64,000 nt of DNA from Gemmatimonadaceae bacterium (GTDB taxonomy: Bacteria > Gemmatimonadota > Gemmatimonadetes > Gemmatimonadales > Gemmatimonadaceae). The DNA is taken from positions 1 through 64,000 of the forward strand of contig JANYHT010000036.1 of NCBI GenBank assembly GCA_025358925.1, in the 5' to 3' direction. Numbering within the stretch: position 1 is the first letter of the stretch; each line of letters opens with the position of its first letter. Shown here one piece after another: positions 1 through 8,989 of the stretch. A program made the translations under genes and the position numbers. The notes beneath the pieces are model-generated. The model was not told the origin of the DNA. It made no database searches and was given only the letters and a program-made list of their open reading frames with translations.

Positions 1-1
1 G

Positions 2-670
2 GCGTGGCCGCACGATCCAGAAGCGTTCACGCAAGGACTCGTGTGGCACGATGGCACGTTGTTCGAAAGCACGGGCCAAGTCGGCAAATCAAGTATTCGC
101 GAAGTGGAACTCAAAACAGGGCGCGTGCTGCGCAAACGCGATGTGCCCGAACCGTATTTTGGTGAAGGCATCGTGCTTGTTGGTAACAGCCTCTTTGAAA
201 TCACTTGGACGTCGGGCGTGGCGTTTGAGTACGACGCGAAAACCTTCGCGCCCATCAAACAGTTCAAATACGAAGGCGAAGGATGGGGACTCGCGACCGA
301 CGGCACGTCCATCATCATGAGCGATGGCACCGCGGTCATTCGCTGGCGTGATGCGTCCACATTTACTGTACAAAAAAATATCACCGTCACCGATCACGGC
401 ACGCCGGTGACGCAGCTCAACGAATTAGAATGGGTAAAGGGCGAGATCTGGGCAAACGTATGGCAGAGCGATCAAATCGTCCGTATCGATCCGGCCACGG
501 GCAACGTGTTGGGTTGGATTGATCTCGCCGGCATCTTGCCGCCGATGGATCGACGCGGATCAGAGGATGTGCTCAACGGCATCGCGTACGACGCCACGGC
601 TGATCGCCTGTTCGTGACCGGCAAACTGTGGCCAAAGCTCTTCGAAATCACGCTCAAAAAACGAAGCTGA
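2..670 (+). CDS. Glutaminyl-peptide cyclotransferase, 5'-truncated by the window edge
   Basis: The reading frame is open from base 2, so the true start lies upstream of the window. The visible part (about 222 residues) begins with the hallmark HDPEAFTQGL and continues with a GTLFESTGQ stretch, both typical of the glutamine cyclotransferase family (PF05096). Members fold as a five-bladed beta-propeller, usually exported, and cyclise N-terminal glutamine to pyroglutamate. The C-terminal part (NELEWVKGEIWANVWQSDQI, then PRLF-like VTGKLWPKLFEI) is also family-typical and complete. It converges on the next gene with only 14 bases between the stop codons and no obvious terminator. The family call is secure; the substrate is inferred. 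Confidence 0.9.
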   Translation, partial: AWPHDPEAFTQGLVWHDGTLFESTGQVGKSSIREVELKTGRVLRKRDVPEPYFGEGIVLVGNSLFEITWTSGVAFEYDAKTFAPIKQFKYEGEGWGLATDGTSIIMSDGTAVIRWRDASTFTVQKNITVTDHGTPVTQLNELEWVKGEIWANVWQSDQIVRIDPATGNVLGWIDLAGILPPMDRRGSEDVLNGIAYDATADRLFVTGKLWPKLFEITLKKRS

Positions 671-684
671 ACGCGAACATCCTG

Positions 685-3021
685 TCAACGCAGACGCACC
701 ACGCTGTAGCGCATGACGGACGGCAGCGCGCTACCGTTCGACGATAACGTGAGTAACGCGCTGGCACCGGAGGCGATGCCGAAGCGGACATAACTGCTCG
801 TGCCGCCCGCCAGCGTGATGCGCTGCGTGACGTTGTTTTGCAACGAGCGCGTCGCGATGGGATAGACGCCGAGTGCGGTGCCACCCGAAAAGCGCAACCC
901 TGGATAGATGCTACGGAAATTCCAGGCGGGTAACACGTATCGGGAATCGAGCGCAGCGGTCTCCGCCGCACTGTAATCGTCGGCCATCACTGACACTGCC
1001 CAATCGCGCAGATAGTCACCGAACTGTCCGCCGGGGAGCACGTTGGACAGATTGGCAACGCCGGTGGTCTTCGAATTCACGAGAGCGCGATAAAACGGAG
1101 CTTCACCGCTCGCGCCTTGTCGACCTGCGGCAAAGCGCAAGAAATTCCACGTCGCACCACGCGTTGCCAACGAATCATTGGGAGCATAGGGTGAATTGAT
1201 TTCCGGATTGATGAGGAACGAGTAAAAGCGTGCGAAATTTTGCGACGCGTAGTTGCTGAAGGCGTCGGCCCGTGTCGGCGTACTGCTCACATCCTGCAGC
1301 GTCAAATTTTGCCGCGACGAGAAGCCGGATATGCGGAAGTAGAGGAGTTCTTCCGCCGTGTGTGCGAGGCCCTCATCCAACCATGTTTCCTCTGTCGAGG
1401 CGGCGCCGACATTGACGTACAAACGTCGCGACGAGTTGATCAGATGTTGAAATTCGTGCGCGGTGGTGCTGAGGTTAAGCCGTGTGACGTTGTCTTTCGT
1501 TCGCTTATTGCCATTCACCGTGCCGTTCGGATCCGGTACGAGCAGGTAGAACATCTCCGCTTCATTCGACGCCGGGCAGGCCTGTAGTCCGCTGCGCGCG
1601 ACCTTCGGATAGAGATCGCGTTGAAAGAAAAATCCGCCAATCACATATCCTGCATTGGCCGGCGTGAGCGCGTTCACCGCGCTTGAATAAAACAGGATGA
1701 CTTTCCCGTAGCCGCTAATATTGGTTGGCGCGCCAAAGGCCGTGGTATCCATTGGAAAGACGAGTGTGTCCCACGTGGCCGCGACGGTCGCATATTCCGC
1801 GTCCGTGTACCCACCTGTTGGATTCGCCGTGTCGGATACGATGATGGAATTCGTGCCGACTGCTGCCACACGACCGGTGCGCGTGTCGGGATTGCTACAA
1901 CCGCTACTGGGGTTGGCATTGAGTTTGAGAATATCCCCAACTTTCACGTCGACCAACTGCGCGGTGGACGGGCGGAGTGCCTTGCTCGTTTGCCATTCAC
2001 GCGCGACGCTCACGAGCGGCGAAAGCTCGCGTCGTTCCATCTCATGACGCTGCACTTCGGCCGCTACGATCGGCGAACCATCAAACGCGGTGCTGATTGA
2101 AAAATTTGGTGCGTTCGCGATGCCCGCCAGCAGCGTGCCTGCAATAGCTACGGAGGTGGGGCCTGTGTTGCCAAGCGCGTACACCTCGAGCGGCGTCACC
2201 GCGCTGAATGAGGGCGACGTGGAGATGAGCGCGAGTCCAAATTCTGCGTTCACACCGACGGGCGCGCCAAGACAGGCGCTGGCACTGGTCGCACCGGCGA
2301 CTGGCGTAAATACTTCGCCAAGTGCGAGTACGCGCGGCGTTGTTGTTCCGCAGGAGGAGGCGCCGGCTGGCAGCACCGTAACCGGCACGGTATCAGCACG
2401 TCCCGCTGACGCGGCGACAATACGAGCAATACCGACGCTGCGCGCGGTCACTGTGCCGAGGGTGCTCACGCTGGCCACGGTCGCATCGAGTGACGTGAAA
2501 TCGAGCGCTTGGCTGGCGATGTCATTGCCGTACTGATCGCGGGCCGCCGCACGAATGCGGAGCGTGTCGCCCACGCCTAAGAACGCCAATTCCGGCGTGG
2601 CAATGACCGATGTTGCCGGGCCTGGCAACACTGTGGCGGTAAAAATGACAGGTGCAACGCCTGTGACGACTGCAGTCACCGTTGCTGGACGATTCGCGAC
2701 GGTGCCCAGTGTCCAGATTGTCTGTGCGACGCCGCTGCTGGTCGTGAGGCTCGAACTTGGATTGACGGTGCCTGAGCCAGCACTGGCGTCCCAATCAACA
2801 CGAGCCCCAGAAATAGTTTTTCCACCGGCGTCAGTCACGATCACCGTCAATGGAACGCCGAGGGTTGATCCAGCGATTCCACTCTGTGTCGCACCGCTCT
2901 GAACGCGGACAAGTGACGGCGTGGAGCTGGGGCCCGTCGTGTCACCGGTGTTGTGCTTCGAGCATGCGTTGAGCACGCCAAAGCACAGTACGCCGAGCGC
3001 AATTGTTCGAGTAAGTCGCAT
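685..3021 (-). CDS. Ig-like-domain lipoprotein with a HEXXH metallopeptidase-like domain
   Basis: A 778-residue product. I chose the ATG at 3021 because it gives a lipoprotein signal (MRLTRTIALGVLCFGVLNAC); a longer frame reaches 3111 but adds an unlikely leader. After the lipobox there are bacterial Ig-like modules (VIVTDAGGKTISGARVDW, then a Big_2-like ATVASVSTLGTVTA), followed by a long C-terminal region containing HEFQHLIN about two-thirds along and a downstream ETWLDEGLAHTAEE. A HEXXH with a distal Glu is the zinc-site pattern of gluzincins such as peptidase M30, so a surface protease is plausible, but catalysis is inferred. Divergent from the next gene with 42 bases between starts. Confidence 0.7.
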   Translation of the reverse strand: MRLTRTIALGVLCFGVLNACSKHNTGDTTGPSSTPSLVRVQSGATQSGIAGSTLGVPLTVIVTDAGGKTISGARVDWDASAGSGTVNPSSSLTTSSGVAQTIWTLGTVANRPATVTAVVTGVAPVIFTATVLPGPATSVIATPELAFLGVGDTLRIRAAARDQYGNDIASQALDFTSLDATVASVSTLGTVTARSVGIARIVAASAGRADTVPVTVLPAGASSCGTTTPRVLALGEVFTPVAGATSASACLGAPVGVNAEFGLALISTSPSFSAVTPLEVYALGNTGPTSVAIAGTLLAGIANAPNFSISTAFDGSPIVAAEVQRHEMERRELSPLVSVAREWQTSKALRPSTAQLVDVKVGDILKLNANPSSGCSNPDTRTGRVAAVGTNSIIVSDTANPTGGYTDAEYATVAATWDTLVFPMDTTAFGAPTNISGYGKVILFYSSAVNALTPANAGYVIGGFFFQRDLYPKVARSGLQACPASNEAEMFYLLVPDPNGTVNGNKRTKDNVTRLNLSTTAHEFQHLINSSRRLYVNVGAASTEETWLDEGLAHTAEELLYFRISGFSSRQNLTLQDVSSTPTRADAFSNYASQNFARFYSFLINPEINSPYAPNDSLATRGATWNFLRFAAGRQGASGEAPFYRALVNSKTTGVANLSNVLPGGQFGDYLRDWAVSVMADDYSAAETAALDSRYVLPAWNFRSIYPGLRFSGGTALGVYPIATRSLQNNVTQRITLAGGTSSYVRFGIASGASALLTLSSNGSALPSVMRYSVVRLR

Positions 3022-3063
3022 CCGAGATGATAACGCTGAAGTGAACGCAGAGGAGTAAGGCGG

Positions 3064-3537
3064 GTGTACATTCCCATGACGATCGTACGAGACCGAAGGT
3101 CGGTCCGACACGCGTTCCGTACGCGCGGATGGCGATCAACAATGGTGCTGTTGTTGTACCTCGTGGCCATCAACTGTTCCGACCGAACGCGTCCGCGTAT
3201 TATCGGCTGGTGGAAGTCGTCGGAGCCGGATGAGCTTCCACAGATGTTGAACGTCGACTTGCCGTTTCGGTATCCGGTGGCTTTGTACCTGCGCCGTGTG
3301 CAGGGAAACGTTATGCTGCGGTTGCACGTCGACCAGAGTGGTCGTGTTGTTCCAGAAAGTACGCGCGTTGTAGAATCGTCAGGTGAGGTGTCGCTGGACT
3401 CTGCGGCGCTGGCTGGCGTTGATCGCTTGCGTTTCCGTCCGGCACGTCGGCGCGGTGCCGCTGTTGCCGTTTCGCTGTTGTTTCCCGTGCATTTCAGGCA
3501 CCCCGAAGGGCTGCGGCTCCCGGGAGATTCTCTGTGA
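3064..3537 (+). CDS. Membrane-anchored TonB C-terminal domain protein
   Basis: A 157-residue protein. The GTG at 3064 is supported by AGGAG at 3051-3055, eight bases upstream. Residues about 27-38 (MVLLLYLVAINC) form a membrane anchor or a non-canonical lipobox. The C-terminal half (VQGNVMLRLHVDQSGRV, then SLDSAALAGVDRLRF, FRPA) matches the TonB_C fold (PF03544), which normally contacts TonB boxes of outer-membrane receptors. There is no proline-rich periplasmic linker, so it is not a classic TonB. The stop overlaps the GTG start of the cystathionine synthase gene, implying co-transcription. Confidence 0.65.
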   Translation: MYIPMTIVRDRRSVRHAFRTRGWRSTMVLLLYLVAINCSDRTRPRIIGWWKSSEPDELPQMLNVDLPFRYPVALYLRRVQGNVMLRLHVDQSGRVVPESTRVVESSGEVSLDSAALAGVDRLRFRPARRRGAAVAVSLLFPVHFRHPEGLRLPGDSL

Positions 3538-4976
3538 GATATGTCATGGCAACCACCGTTTCCGCTGACGACGTGACACAAGGTGAACACCTGCGTCACC
3601 GCCTTCCCTATGACAGTGTACTCGAAACCATTGGCTGGACGCCGCTGATTCGGTTGTCCCGAGTGACCAAGGGCACGCGGACTCCGGTGTACGGCAAGGC
3701 CGAATTTTTCAATCCCGGCGGCAGCGTGAAGGACCGCATCGGGCTTCAAATGATCGAATCGCACGAACGCGCCGGTCGACTGAAGCCCGGCGGGACGATT
3801 GTTGAAGCAACGGCGGGCAATACGGGCATTGGGTTGGCGATCGCCGCTGCACTCAAGGGCTATCGGTGCATTTTCACGATGCCGGATAAGATGTCGCAGG
3901 AAAAGGTGCGATTAGTGCGAGCGTTCGGGGCCGAAGTGATTATTACGCCGACGGCGGTCGCACCGGATCATCCACAGAACTATGTGCAGATGGCCAAGCG
4001 CATCGCAGCCGAAACGCCGGGTGCAGTACTCGCTGGACAATTTGAAAATCCGGCAAATCCTGAGGCGCATGCGACCACCACCGGCCCCGAGTTGTGGGAG
4101 CAGACGGAAGGGCGTATTACACACTTTGTTGCAGCAGCCGGCACGGGCGGCACGATTACAGGCGTGGGTCATTATCTCAAATCAAAAAACCCCGCCATCA
4201 AGATTATTGCGGCCGATCCGATGGGTTCGGTGCTCGCGGAGTTGTGGCGTACGAAAGGCGAGGGCCATCCCACGGGCGCGCCGTACAAGGTCGAAGGCGT
4301 CGGGCAAGACTATATCCCGAAGACGCTCGACATGGATGTTGTGGACGAATTCATCACGGTCAGCGACAAAGATGCATTTGCGATGGCGCGCAAACTGACG
4401 CGGGAAGAAGGATTATTTGTCGGCGGTTCGGCAGGCATGATTACGCACGCTGCGCTGACGCTTGCGCGCCGTCTTGACGACCCGAACGCGTGTGTGGTGA
4501 CGTTCTTGTGCGATACGGGCGAGCGCTACTTGTCGAAAGTGTTTAATGACGAGTGGCTGCGTGAAAATCAGTTGCTCGATGTTGAATCGACCAGCATAGA
4601 AGCGGTGCTGGGCCGCAAAGATGCCAGCACACCGGTAATTGTTGGCGTGGCACCGGGTGCGTCCGTGCGGCAGGCGATTCGGCTTATGGCGTTGCACGAC
4701 ATTTCGCAGCTGCCTGTGCTGGACGGTACGATGTGCGTGGGTAGCGTCGCGGAGTCGCAACTCACGTCCAAGAGTTTAGCCGATCCGAAGGTGTTGGATT
4801 TGAGTGTTGGCGATGTCATGGATCAGCCGTTTCCAGTGGTCGAAGCCGGCCAACCAGTGGAAAGTGTCGCGAAGCTGTTGTCCAAGTCCAATCGCGCGGT
4901 GTTGATGCGTAAAGACGGCATTATGCAGGGCATTGTGACGCGTTTTGACGTCCTCGAATATTTGATGGGACGCTAA
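3534..4976 (+). CDS. cbs: Cystathionine beta-synthase with C-terminal CBS pair
   Basis: A 480-residue PLP enzyme of fold type II, expected to condense serine and homocysteine to cystathionine or to act as an O-acetylserine-type sulfhydrylase. The PLP lysine is Lys66 in NPGGSVKDRIG. The substrate loop EATAGNTGIG (91-100) and phosphate-binding GTGGTITGVG (about 203) are present. From about residue 350 on there are two CBS modules (VGVAPGASVRQAIRLM and VGDVMDQPFPVVEAGQPVES), a Bateman pair that may sense adenosyl ligands. The N-terminal haem domain of animal CBS is absent. GTG at 3534 has GGGAG seven bases upstream; an ATG at 3546 is the alternative start. Confidence 0.9.
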   Translation: MRYVMATTVSADDVTQGEHLRHRLPYDSVLETIGWTPLIRLSRVTKGTRTPVYGKAEFFNPGGSVKDRIGLQMIESHERAGRLKPGGTIVEATAGNTGIGLAIAAALKGYRCIFTMPDKMSQEKVRLVRAFGAEVIITPTAVAPDHPQNYVQMAKRIAAETPGAVLAGQFENPANPEAHATTTGPELWEQTEGRITHFVAAAGTGGTITGVGHYLKSKNPAIKIIAADPMGSVLAELWRTKGEGHPTGAPYKVEGVGQDYIPKTLDMDVVDEFITVSDKDAFAMARKLTREEGLFVGGSAGMITHAALTLARRLDDPNACVVTFLCDTGERYLSKVFNDEWLRENQLLDVESTSIEAVLGRKDASTPVIVGVAPGASVRQAIRLMALHDISQLPVLDGTMCVGSVAESQLTSKSLADPKVLDLSVGDVMDQPFPVVEAGQPVESVAKLLSKSNRAVLMRKDGIMQGIVTRFDVLEYLMGR

Positions 4977-5008
4977 ACGCTGCGTTGGTTGGCGCATAGA
5001 ATTCGCGC

Positions 5009-6034
5009 ATGAACATCACCGTGTTATTGGGCGGCGTGAGCGCCGAGCGCGACGTGTCGTTGTCGTCGGGTTTGCGCGTCGCCGTGGCGTTACGTGAACG
5101 CGGACATCGCGTGATTTGTCTCGACCCGGCCGAGGGTGTGTTGTCGCGCGAAGCGGAAGCTGCGTTGCTTGCGGCAGGTGTTGGCTCGTCGCCCCCATCA
5201 CTTGATGCGTTGTCCGGCTTGGCCGTGCGATCGCTCTCGCCCACGCTGGGTACGCTGCCGGATGTGCGGGAGGCCGACTGTGTGTTTCTCGCGCTGCATG
5301 GTGGCCAAGGCGAGGACGGCACGGTGCAAGCGTTGCTCGATATGGCGGGCGTGACATACACGGGCAGCGGGCATTTGGCGAGTGCGCTGGCGATGGACAA
5401 GCAGCTCAGCAAAGTGGTGATGCGGTCGGCTGGCGTGGCGACCGCAAACTGGCTTATGGCACCACGGCACGGCATGGATGCGCACGAGGTGGGTCGGCAT
5501 CTGGATTGGCCGGTTATTGTGAAACCGTCCAAACAAGGGAGTACGGTTGGGCTGGCCATCGTCCGTGCGCCGGAGGAGCTGCAGGCAGCCATCACCGAGG
5601 CGTTTCGGTTTGACGACGAAGTGATGGTGGAACGCTTCGTGCCGGGACAGGAGCTGACCGTTGGCATCTTGGGCGACGACGTGCTGCCGACGATCGAGAT
5701 TAAGCCCGCAAAGGAGCTGTACGATTACGAGTGCAAGTACACGCCGGGAATGGCGGAGGAGTTCGTCGCCGATCTATCGCCCGAAGTTCAGTCAAAGCTG
5801 GCGGATCAGGCGCGCCGTGTTTTTACGGCGCTCAAACTGTCGGGGTATGCGCGGATCGATTTTCGATTGGACCCGCACGGGCAACCGTGGTGTTTGGAGG
5901 CAAACACGTTGCCGGGGATGACGCCGACCAGTCTTATTCCATTGGCGGCTCAGGCGGCGGGCGTCTTGTTTCCCGACCTGTGCGAGCGCATCGTGCATCT
6001 GGCGCTCGAGTCGGCGCGACAAAAAGCAGTGTAA
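5009..6034 (+). CDS. ddl: D-alanine--D-alanine ligase
   Basis: A 341-residue ATP-grasp ligase making D-Ala-D-Ala for peptidoglycan in the cytoplasm. The N-terminal GGVSAERDVSLSSG and the HGGQGEDGTVQALLD segment are Ddl signatures. VIVKPSKQGSTVG and MVERFVPGQELTVG belong to the ATP-grasp fold, and the C-terminal RIDFRLD and EANTLPGMTPTSL carry the metal and product-binding residues. Length is normal for the family. No clear Shine-Dalgarno precedes the ATG. It lies 32 bases after cbs and 50 before the rhomboid gene, all on the same strand. Confidence 0.95.
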   Translation: MNITVLLGGVSAERDVSLSSGLRVAVALRERGHRVICLDPAEGVLSREAEAALLAAGVGSSPPSLDALSGLAVRSLSPTLGTLPDVREADCVFLALHGGQGEDGTVQALLDMAGVTYTGSGHLASALAMDKQLSKVVMRSAGVATANWLMAPRHGMDAHEVGRHLDWPVIVKPSKQGSTVGLAIVRAPEELQAAITEAFRFDDEVMVERFVPGQELTVGILGDDVLPTIEIKPAKELYDYECKYTPGMAEEFVADLSPEVQSKLADQARRVFTALKLSGYARIDFRLDPHGQPWCLEANTLPGMTPTSLIPLAAQAAGVLFPDLCERIVHLALESARQKAV

Positions 6035-6084
6035 CAAACGCAAACGTTTCGTCAGGTCGTCAAGTGCAGTCTTCGCCCGATACC

Positions 6085-7014
6085 ATGGCCCACGCGTCGT
6101 ACGACGAGTTTGAACCCAGCCGCAGCACCCCCGCCGTGTACTGGCTCATTGGCCTGTGCGTTGCGGTGTTTTTTGTGCAGCAAACATTGGTTGGCGATGC
6201 CAACATGGCGAACGCGCTTGGCTATTCGCCGGGTGACATCGCCGCGCACTCGTTGTGGACGGTAGTCACGTACATGTTCGTGCACGGCGGGCTGCTGCAC
6301 CTCGTGCTCAATATGTGGACGTTGTGGTTGTTTGGTCCGCGTGTTGAACGTGCGTGGGGCAGTAGTACGTTCACGTGGTTCTACTTGTGGTGCGGACTTG
6401 GTGGTTGGGCATTTCACTACATGTTTGAGCGTCAGGGTGCGGCGCTGATTGGTGCTTCGGCGGCCATTCTCGGGGTGGCGGTGGCGTATGCGTCGCGTTG
6501 GCCTGACGACGAAGTATTGTTTTTTGGTATTGTGCCCATGAAGGTGCGGTGGTTAGTGGTGTTCATGGCCATCATCAACGTGGCGTTTGCGATTTTGGAT
6601 CAAGGCAGTGCGGATGGTACGGCGTACTTCGCACACATTGGCGGCATTTTGGCGGCGCTAATTTATTTGCGAACGCCGAGCGCGCAGAGTTTGGATCGCT
6701 TTCGTCGTCGCATTGCGCCCGCGCCTGATTACGGCGATGAGACGCCGCGCCCGGTGCCGAAAAATTCGTCACGTCCGCGTGACCGCGACGTGGATGATAT
6801 TGTTGCGCAGAGCAAGGCCGCAGTAGCGCGCGTGCGTCCCGCGCAGCAACCCGGTGTTGTGGCGACGGCGATGGTGGCGTCGGTACCGCCTCCGTCAACG
6901 GCGCTTGATGCCGTGTTGGATAAGATTGCCGCTGAGGGGCTCACGAGTTTGACGACGGCGGAAAAGTTGTTGTTGGATGAATGGTCGAAACGCTTACGCG
7001 AGCTTGGGCAGTAG
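6085..7014 (+). CDS. Rhomboid family intramembrane serine protease
   Basis: A 309-residue inner-membrane protein. About six hydrophobic segments lie in the first 200 residues. The catalytic serine sits in GASAAILG and the partner histidine in YFAHIGGILAA, the rhomboid Ser-His dyad (PF01694). The HGGLLHLVLNMWTLWLFG segment is the conserved HxxxN oxyanion helix. After the membrane domain a charged cytoplasmic tail of about 100 residues (basic and proline-containing, then a helical ending LLLDEWSKRLRELG) has no recognised domain. The frame is open further upstream, through ddl in another frame, but ATG 6085 is the first start that avoids a deep overlap. Confidence 0.88.
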   Translation: MAHASYDEFEPSRSTPAVYWLIGLCVAVFFVQQTLVGDANMANALGYSPGDIAAHSLWTVVTYMFVHGGLLHLVLNMWTLWLFGPRVERAWGSSTFTWFYLWCGLGGWAFHYMFERQGAALIGASAAILGVAVAYASRWPDDEVLFFGIVPMKVRWLVVFMAIINVAFAILDQGSADGTAYFAHIGGILAALIYLRTPSAQSLDRFRRRIAPAPDYGDETPRPVPKNSSRPRDRDVDDIVAQSKAAVARVRPAQQPGVVATAMVASVPPPSTALDAVLDKIAAEGLTSLTTAEKLLLDEWSKRLRELGQ

Positions 7015-7031
7015 TCGCTTAGTTTTCGAGC

Positions 7032-7424
7032 ATGCCAAAACCACAACTGCTTGAGACGTTTCCGAATCCATACGCTGATCGGGACTACGAAATATTTATG
7101 GAGACGACGGAATTCACGTCGCTTTGTCCGTTAGGGGGCATTGAGAGCGATGCGGCCGAGTTGCTGTTGCTGGAGGGTGGGGCGCCGGACTTTGCGACCA
7201 TTCGGATTACGTATCGGCCGGCGGCCAAGTGCATTGAGGCGAAGAGTCTCAAGTTGTATTTCTGGAGTTTTCGGAACGACGGAATTTTTTATGAGCGTGC
7301 GGTAAATCGCATCCTCGATGATTTGGTGGCGGTGTGTGCGCCGAAGCAGATGACGGTGGTTGGGGATTTCAACGTGCGGGGCGGTTTGAAGAGTGTGATT
7401 TCGGTGCGGTGGCCGCAGGGGTAG
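7032..7424 (+). CDS. queF: NADPH-dependent preQ0 reductase QueF, with an insertion near the active site
   Basis: A 130-residue type I QueF that reduces 7-cyano-7-deazaguanine to preQ1 in queuosine biosynthesis. EFTSLCPL holds the nucleophile Cys32; PDFATI supplies the catalytic Asp53; the ESKSLK-like IEAKSLKLYFWSFRNDG is diagnostic. In the Bacillus enzyme Cys55 and Asp62 are seven residues apart; here they are 21 apart because about 14 residues (GGIESDAAELLLLE) are inserted. The FHE of the Bacillus enzyme is FYE here, keeping the glutamate. The C-terminal FNVRGGLKSVISVRWPQG is truncated relative to the longer Bacillus form. The family call is firm; activity with the insertion is presumed. Confidence 0.88.
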   Translation: MPKPQLLETFPNPYADRDYEIFMETTEFTSLCPLGGIESDAAELLLLEGGAPDFATIRITYRPAAKCIEAKSLKLYFWSFRNDGIFYERAVNRILDDLVAVCAPKQMTVVGDFNVRGGLKSVISVRWPQG

Positions 7425-7521
7425 GGATTAGGGAATAGGGATCGGAGATAGGGGTTGGCTGCGGGCAGGAGAGGGTTATGTTCCGAGTCCGGTCTGGGCG
7501 GGACGCTGCTCGGGCTGGAAT

Positions 7522-7594
<73 letters not shown>

Positions 7595-7615
7595 CTGGTA
7601 TGTGCTTATAAAACA

Positions 7616-7651
7616 ACGGCCTGCCTCGATCATATCGGGGCAGGCCGTTTT
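7616..7651 (+). terminator. Rho-independent terminator after tRNA-Phe
   Basis: A stem that starts ACGGCCTGCC and closes with GGCAGGCCGT is extended inward to about 17 pairs around a CAT loop, and is followed by TTTT. It ends the tRNA transcript. Confidence 0.88.
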
Positions 7652-7654
7652 GCT

Positions 7655-7674
7655 TGGTGTAATTCTGGTGTAAT
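7655..7674. repeat. Short direct repeat TGGTGTAAT x2
   Basis: Two copies of TGGTGTAAT separated by TC lie just after the tRNA terminator, at the expected boundary of the integrated material. It could be a recombinase arm site or chance; I see no third copy at the other end. Confidence 0.35.
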
Positions 7675-7843
7675 CGCCCCTGGAGTCCGATGGCGAGCCG
7701 AGCCTAGATTGCAGTTGGAGCTGGGCGCGATTCAATTCTTGGCAAGACTCGGCGGTAGTTCACAGTCGCCTGATGCTCGCTGCGGTCAGCACTTGAGCAT
7801 GCATGCCGCCGCAGGAAGAGCTGACATCCACCCGGGATGGCCT

Positions 7844-8696
7844 ATGACAATCGCTATTGCGCTAAAAGTTGGAGACTGCGTTGTGCTTGGTGCTGACAGC
7901 GCATCCAGCCTGATGGACGGCAAAGGAGAGCTGCTTAACGTCTATTTCAACGCCGAGAAGATCGTTGATCTCCGTTGGATCTTCGCATTGGCTTGGTTAC
8001 GTACGGACTCGGTGGGATCGCGGACGGTCCATCACGACACATGCGAAGGATCTGCGGCGAAAGCTCGCTACCGCTGGCGACCCGCTATCCATCGACAAGG
8101 ATGCGTATACCGTCGAGGAAGTCGCAGAGCGGGTCCAGCGCTATTTCGTCGACGATCTCTACAAGACCGAGTGGCCTCGAGTCTCCAAGGACTCTGACGG
8201 AAACGACGTAAATACCTACGCTTCAATGGGTTTCTTGGTTGCTGGTTACAGCGCCAATGCCAGTGAGGGTGAGGTGTGGCGTGTCGAGGTCGATCCCGTA
8301 GGACACATCGAGCGCATGCCGGTGTTCAAGGTCGGGGAGTCGGGAGTCGACATTAAAGGACAGCCTGAGGCGGTCCACCGCCTCGCTTTTGGGTGGTCAC
8401 CTCGAATTCTCGAGGGACTTGTCGCCTCTGGCATTCCGGTTGCGGATGCACGACAGTTCTTGATGGCGCAGGGTGCAGCACAGCTAGTTCAACCGTCGAT
8501 GCCGCTTCAGGATGCCGTCGACTTGGTGAACTATCTATGTGAGGTTACCGCGGGGTTCGTTCGGTTTATTCCCGGCGGGCCAACCGTGCACCCTCCAATT
8601 GACATCGCGACGATCAATTTCCACGAAGGGTTCCGGTGGGTGCAGCGGAAACACTATTATAGCCCAGCGCTGAACCTACCGATTACCTGCGTGTAA
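7844..8696 (+). pseudogene. Proteasome-like Ntn-hydrolase family gene broken by two frameshifts
   Basis: Starts ATG 7844 as MTIAIALKVGDCVVLGADSA, the N-terminus of the Ntn-hydrolase (proteasome/HslV-like) family. The frame stays homologous to about 7970 (NVYFNAEKIVDL), then continues one frame back at about 7978-8022 (LRIGLVTYGLGGIAD), then again one frame back from about 8028 to the stop at 8696 (RSITTHAKDLRRKL and GFLVAGYSANASEGEVW). Two successive single-base losses explain this. Each segment is well conserved, so either decay is recent or these are sequence errors. It was probably cargo of the tRNA-Phe element. The biological substrate of this family in such islands is unknown to me. Confidence 0.7.
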
Positions 8697-8721
8697 CGGT
8701 TCAATAAGAAGAGAGGAACTC

Positions 8722-8913
8722 ATGCAAGAAAGGAACTCCAATCGTTCAGGGCCAGCGATCGGTGCCGCAACGACGGCTGCGCCTGGCGTGACGGTGCGCT
8801 CTATTTCATCGCTTCCGGCTGCGCGTACTCTGTCAGCTTCGACTACCCAGAGTATCAAGGAAGCGATAAAGATTTCACAGCACGCGACTCAGCCACAGCA
8901 GAAGTCGAAGTAA
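8722..8913 (+). CDS. Small hypothetical protein (63 aa)
   Basis: Begins 25 bases after the Ntn-hydrolase-like gene, with GAGAGG just upstream of the ATG. The product is low-complexity, rich in Ser, Ala, Thr and Gln, and ends KISQHATQPQQKSK. It has no signal peptide, membrane segment or recognised domain. A strong terminator follows at 8937, so it probably closes a two-gene unit with the upstream gene. The position and ribosome site support it; the sequence alone does not. Confidence 0.45.
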   Translation: MQERNSNRSGPAIGAATTAAPGVTVRSISSLPAARTLSASTTQSIKEAIKISQHATQPQQKSK

Positions 8914-8936
8914 ATCCCGAGCGCAAGAGACCTGCG

Positions 8937-8975
8937 AACCGGAGGCACAAAGTGATTTTGTGTGCCTCCGGTTTT
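8937..8975 (+). terminator. Rho-independent terminator
   Basis: AACCGGAGGCACA pairs perfectly with TGTGCCTCCGGTT across an 11-base loop and is followed by TTTT on the plus strand. It closes the Ntn-hydrolase/63-aa unit. Confidence 0.85.
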
Positions 8976-8989
8976 CTTTACGAGACGCG

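Noticed and set aside
5731-6084. N-terminal extension of the rhomboid frame overlapping ddl
   Set aside because: It is the +1 shadow of ddl; rhomboid homology starts after ATG 6085.
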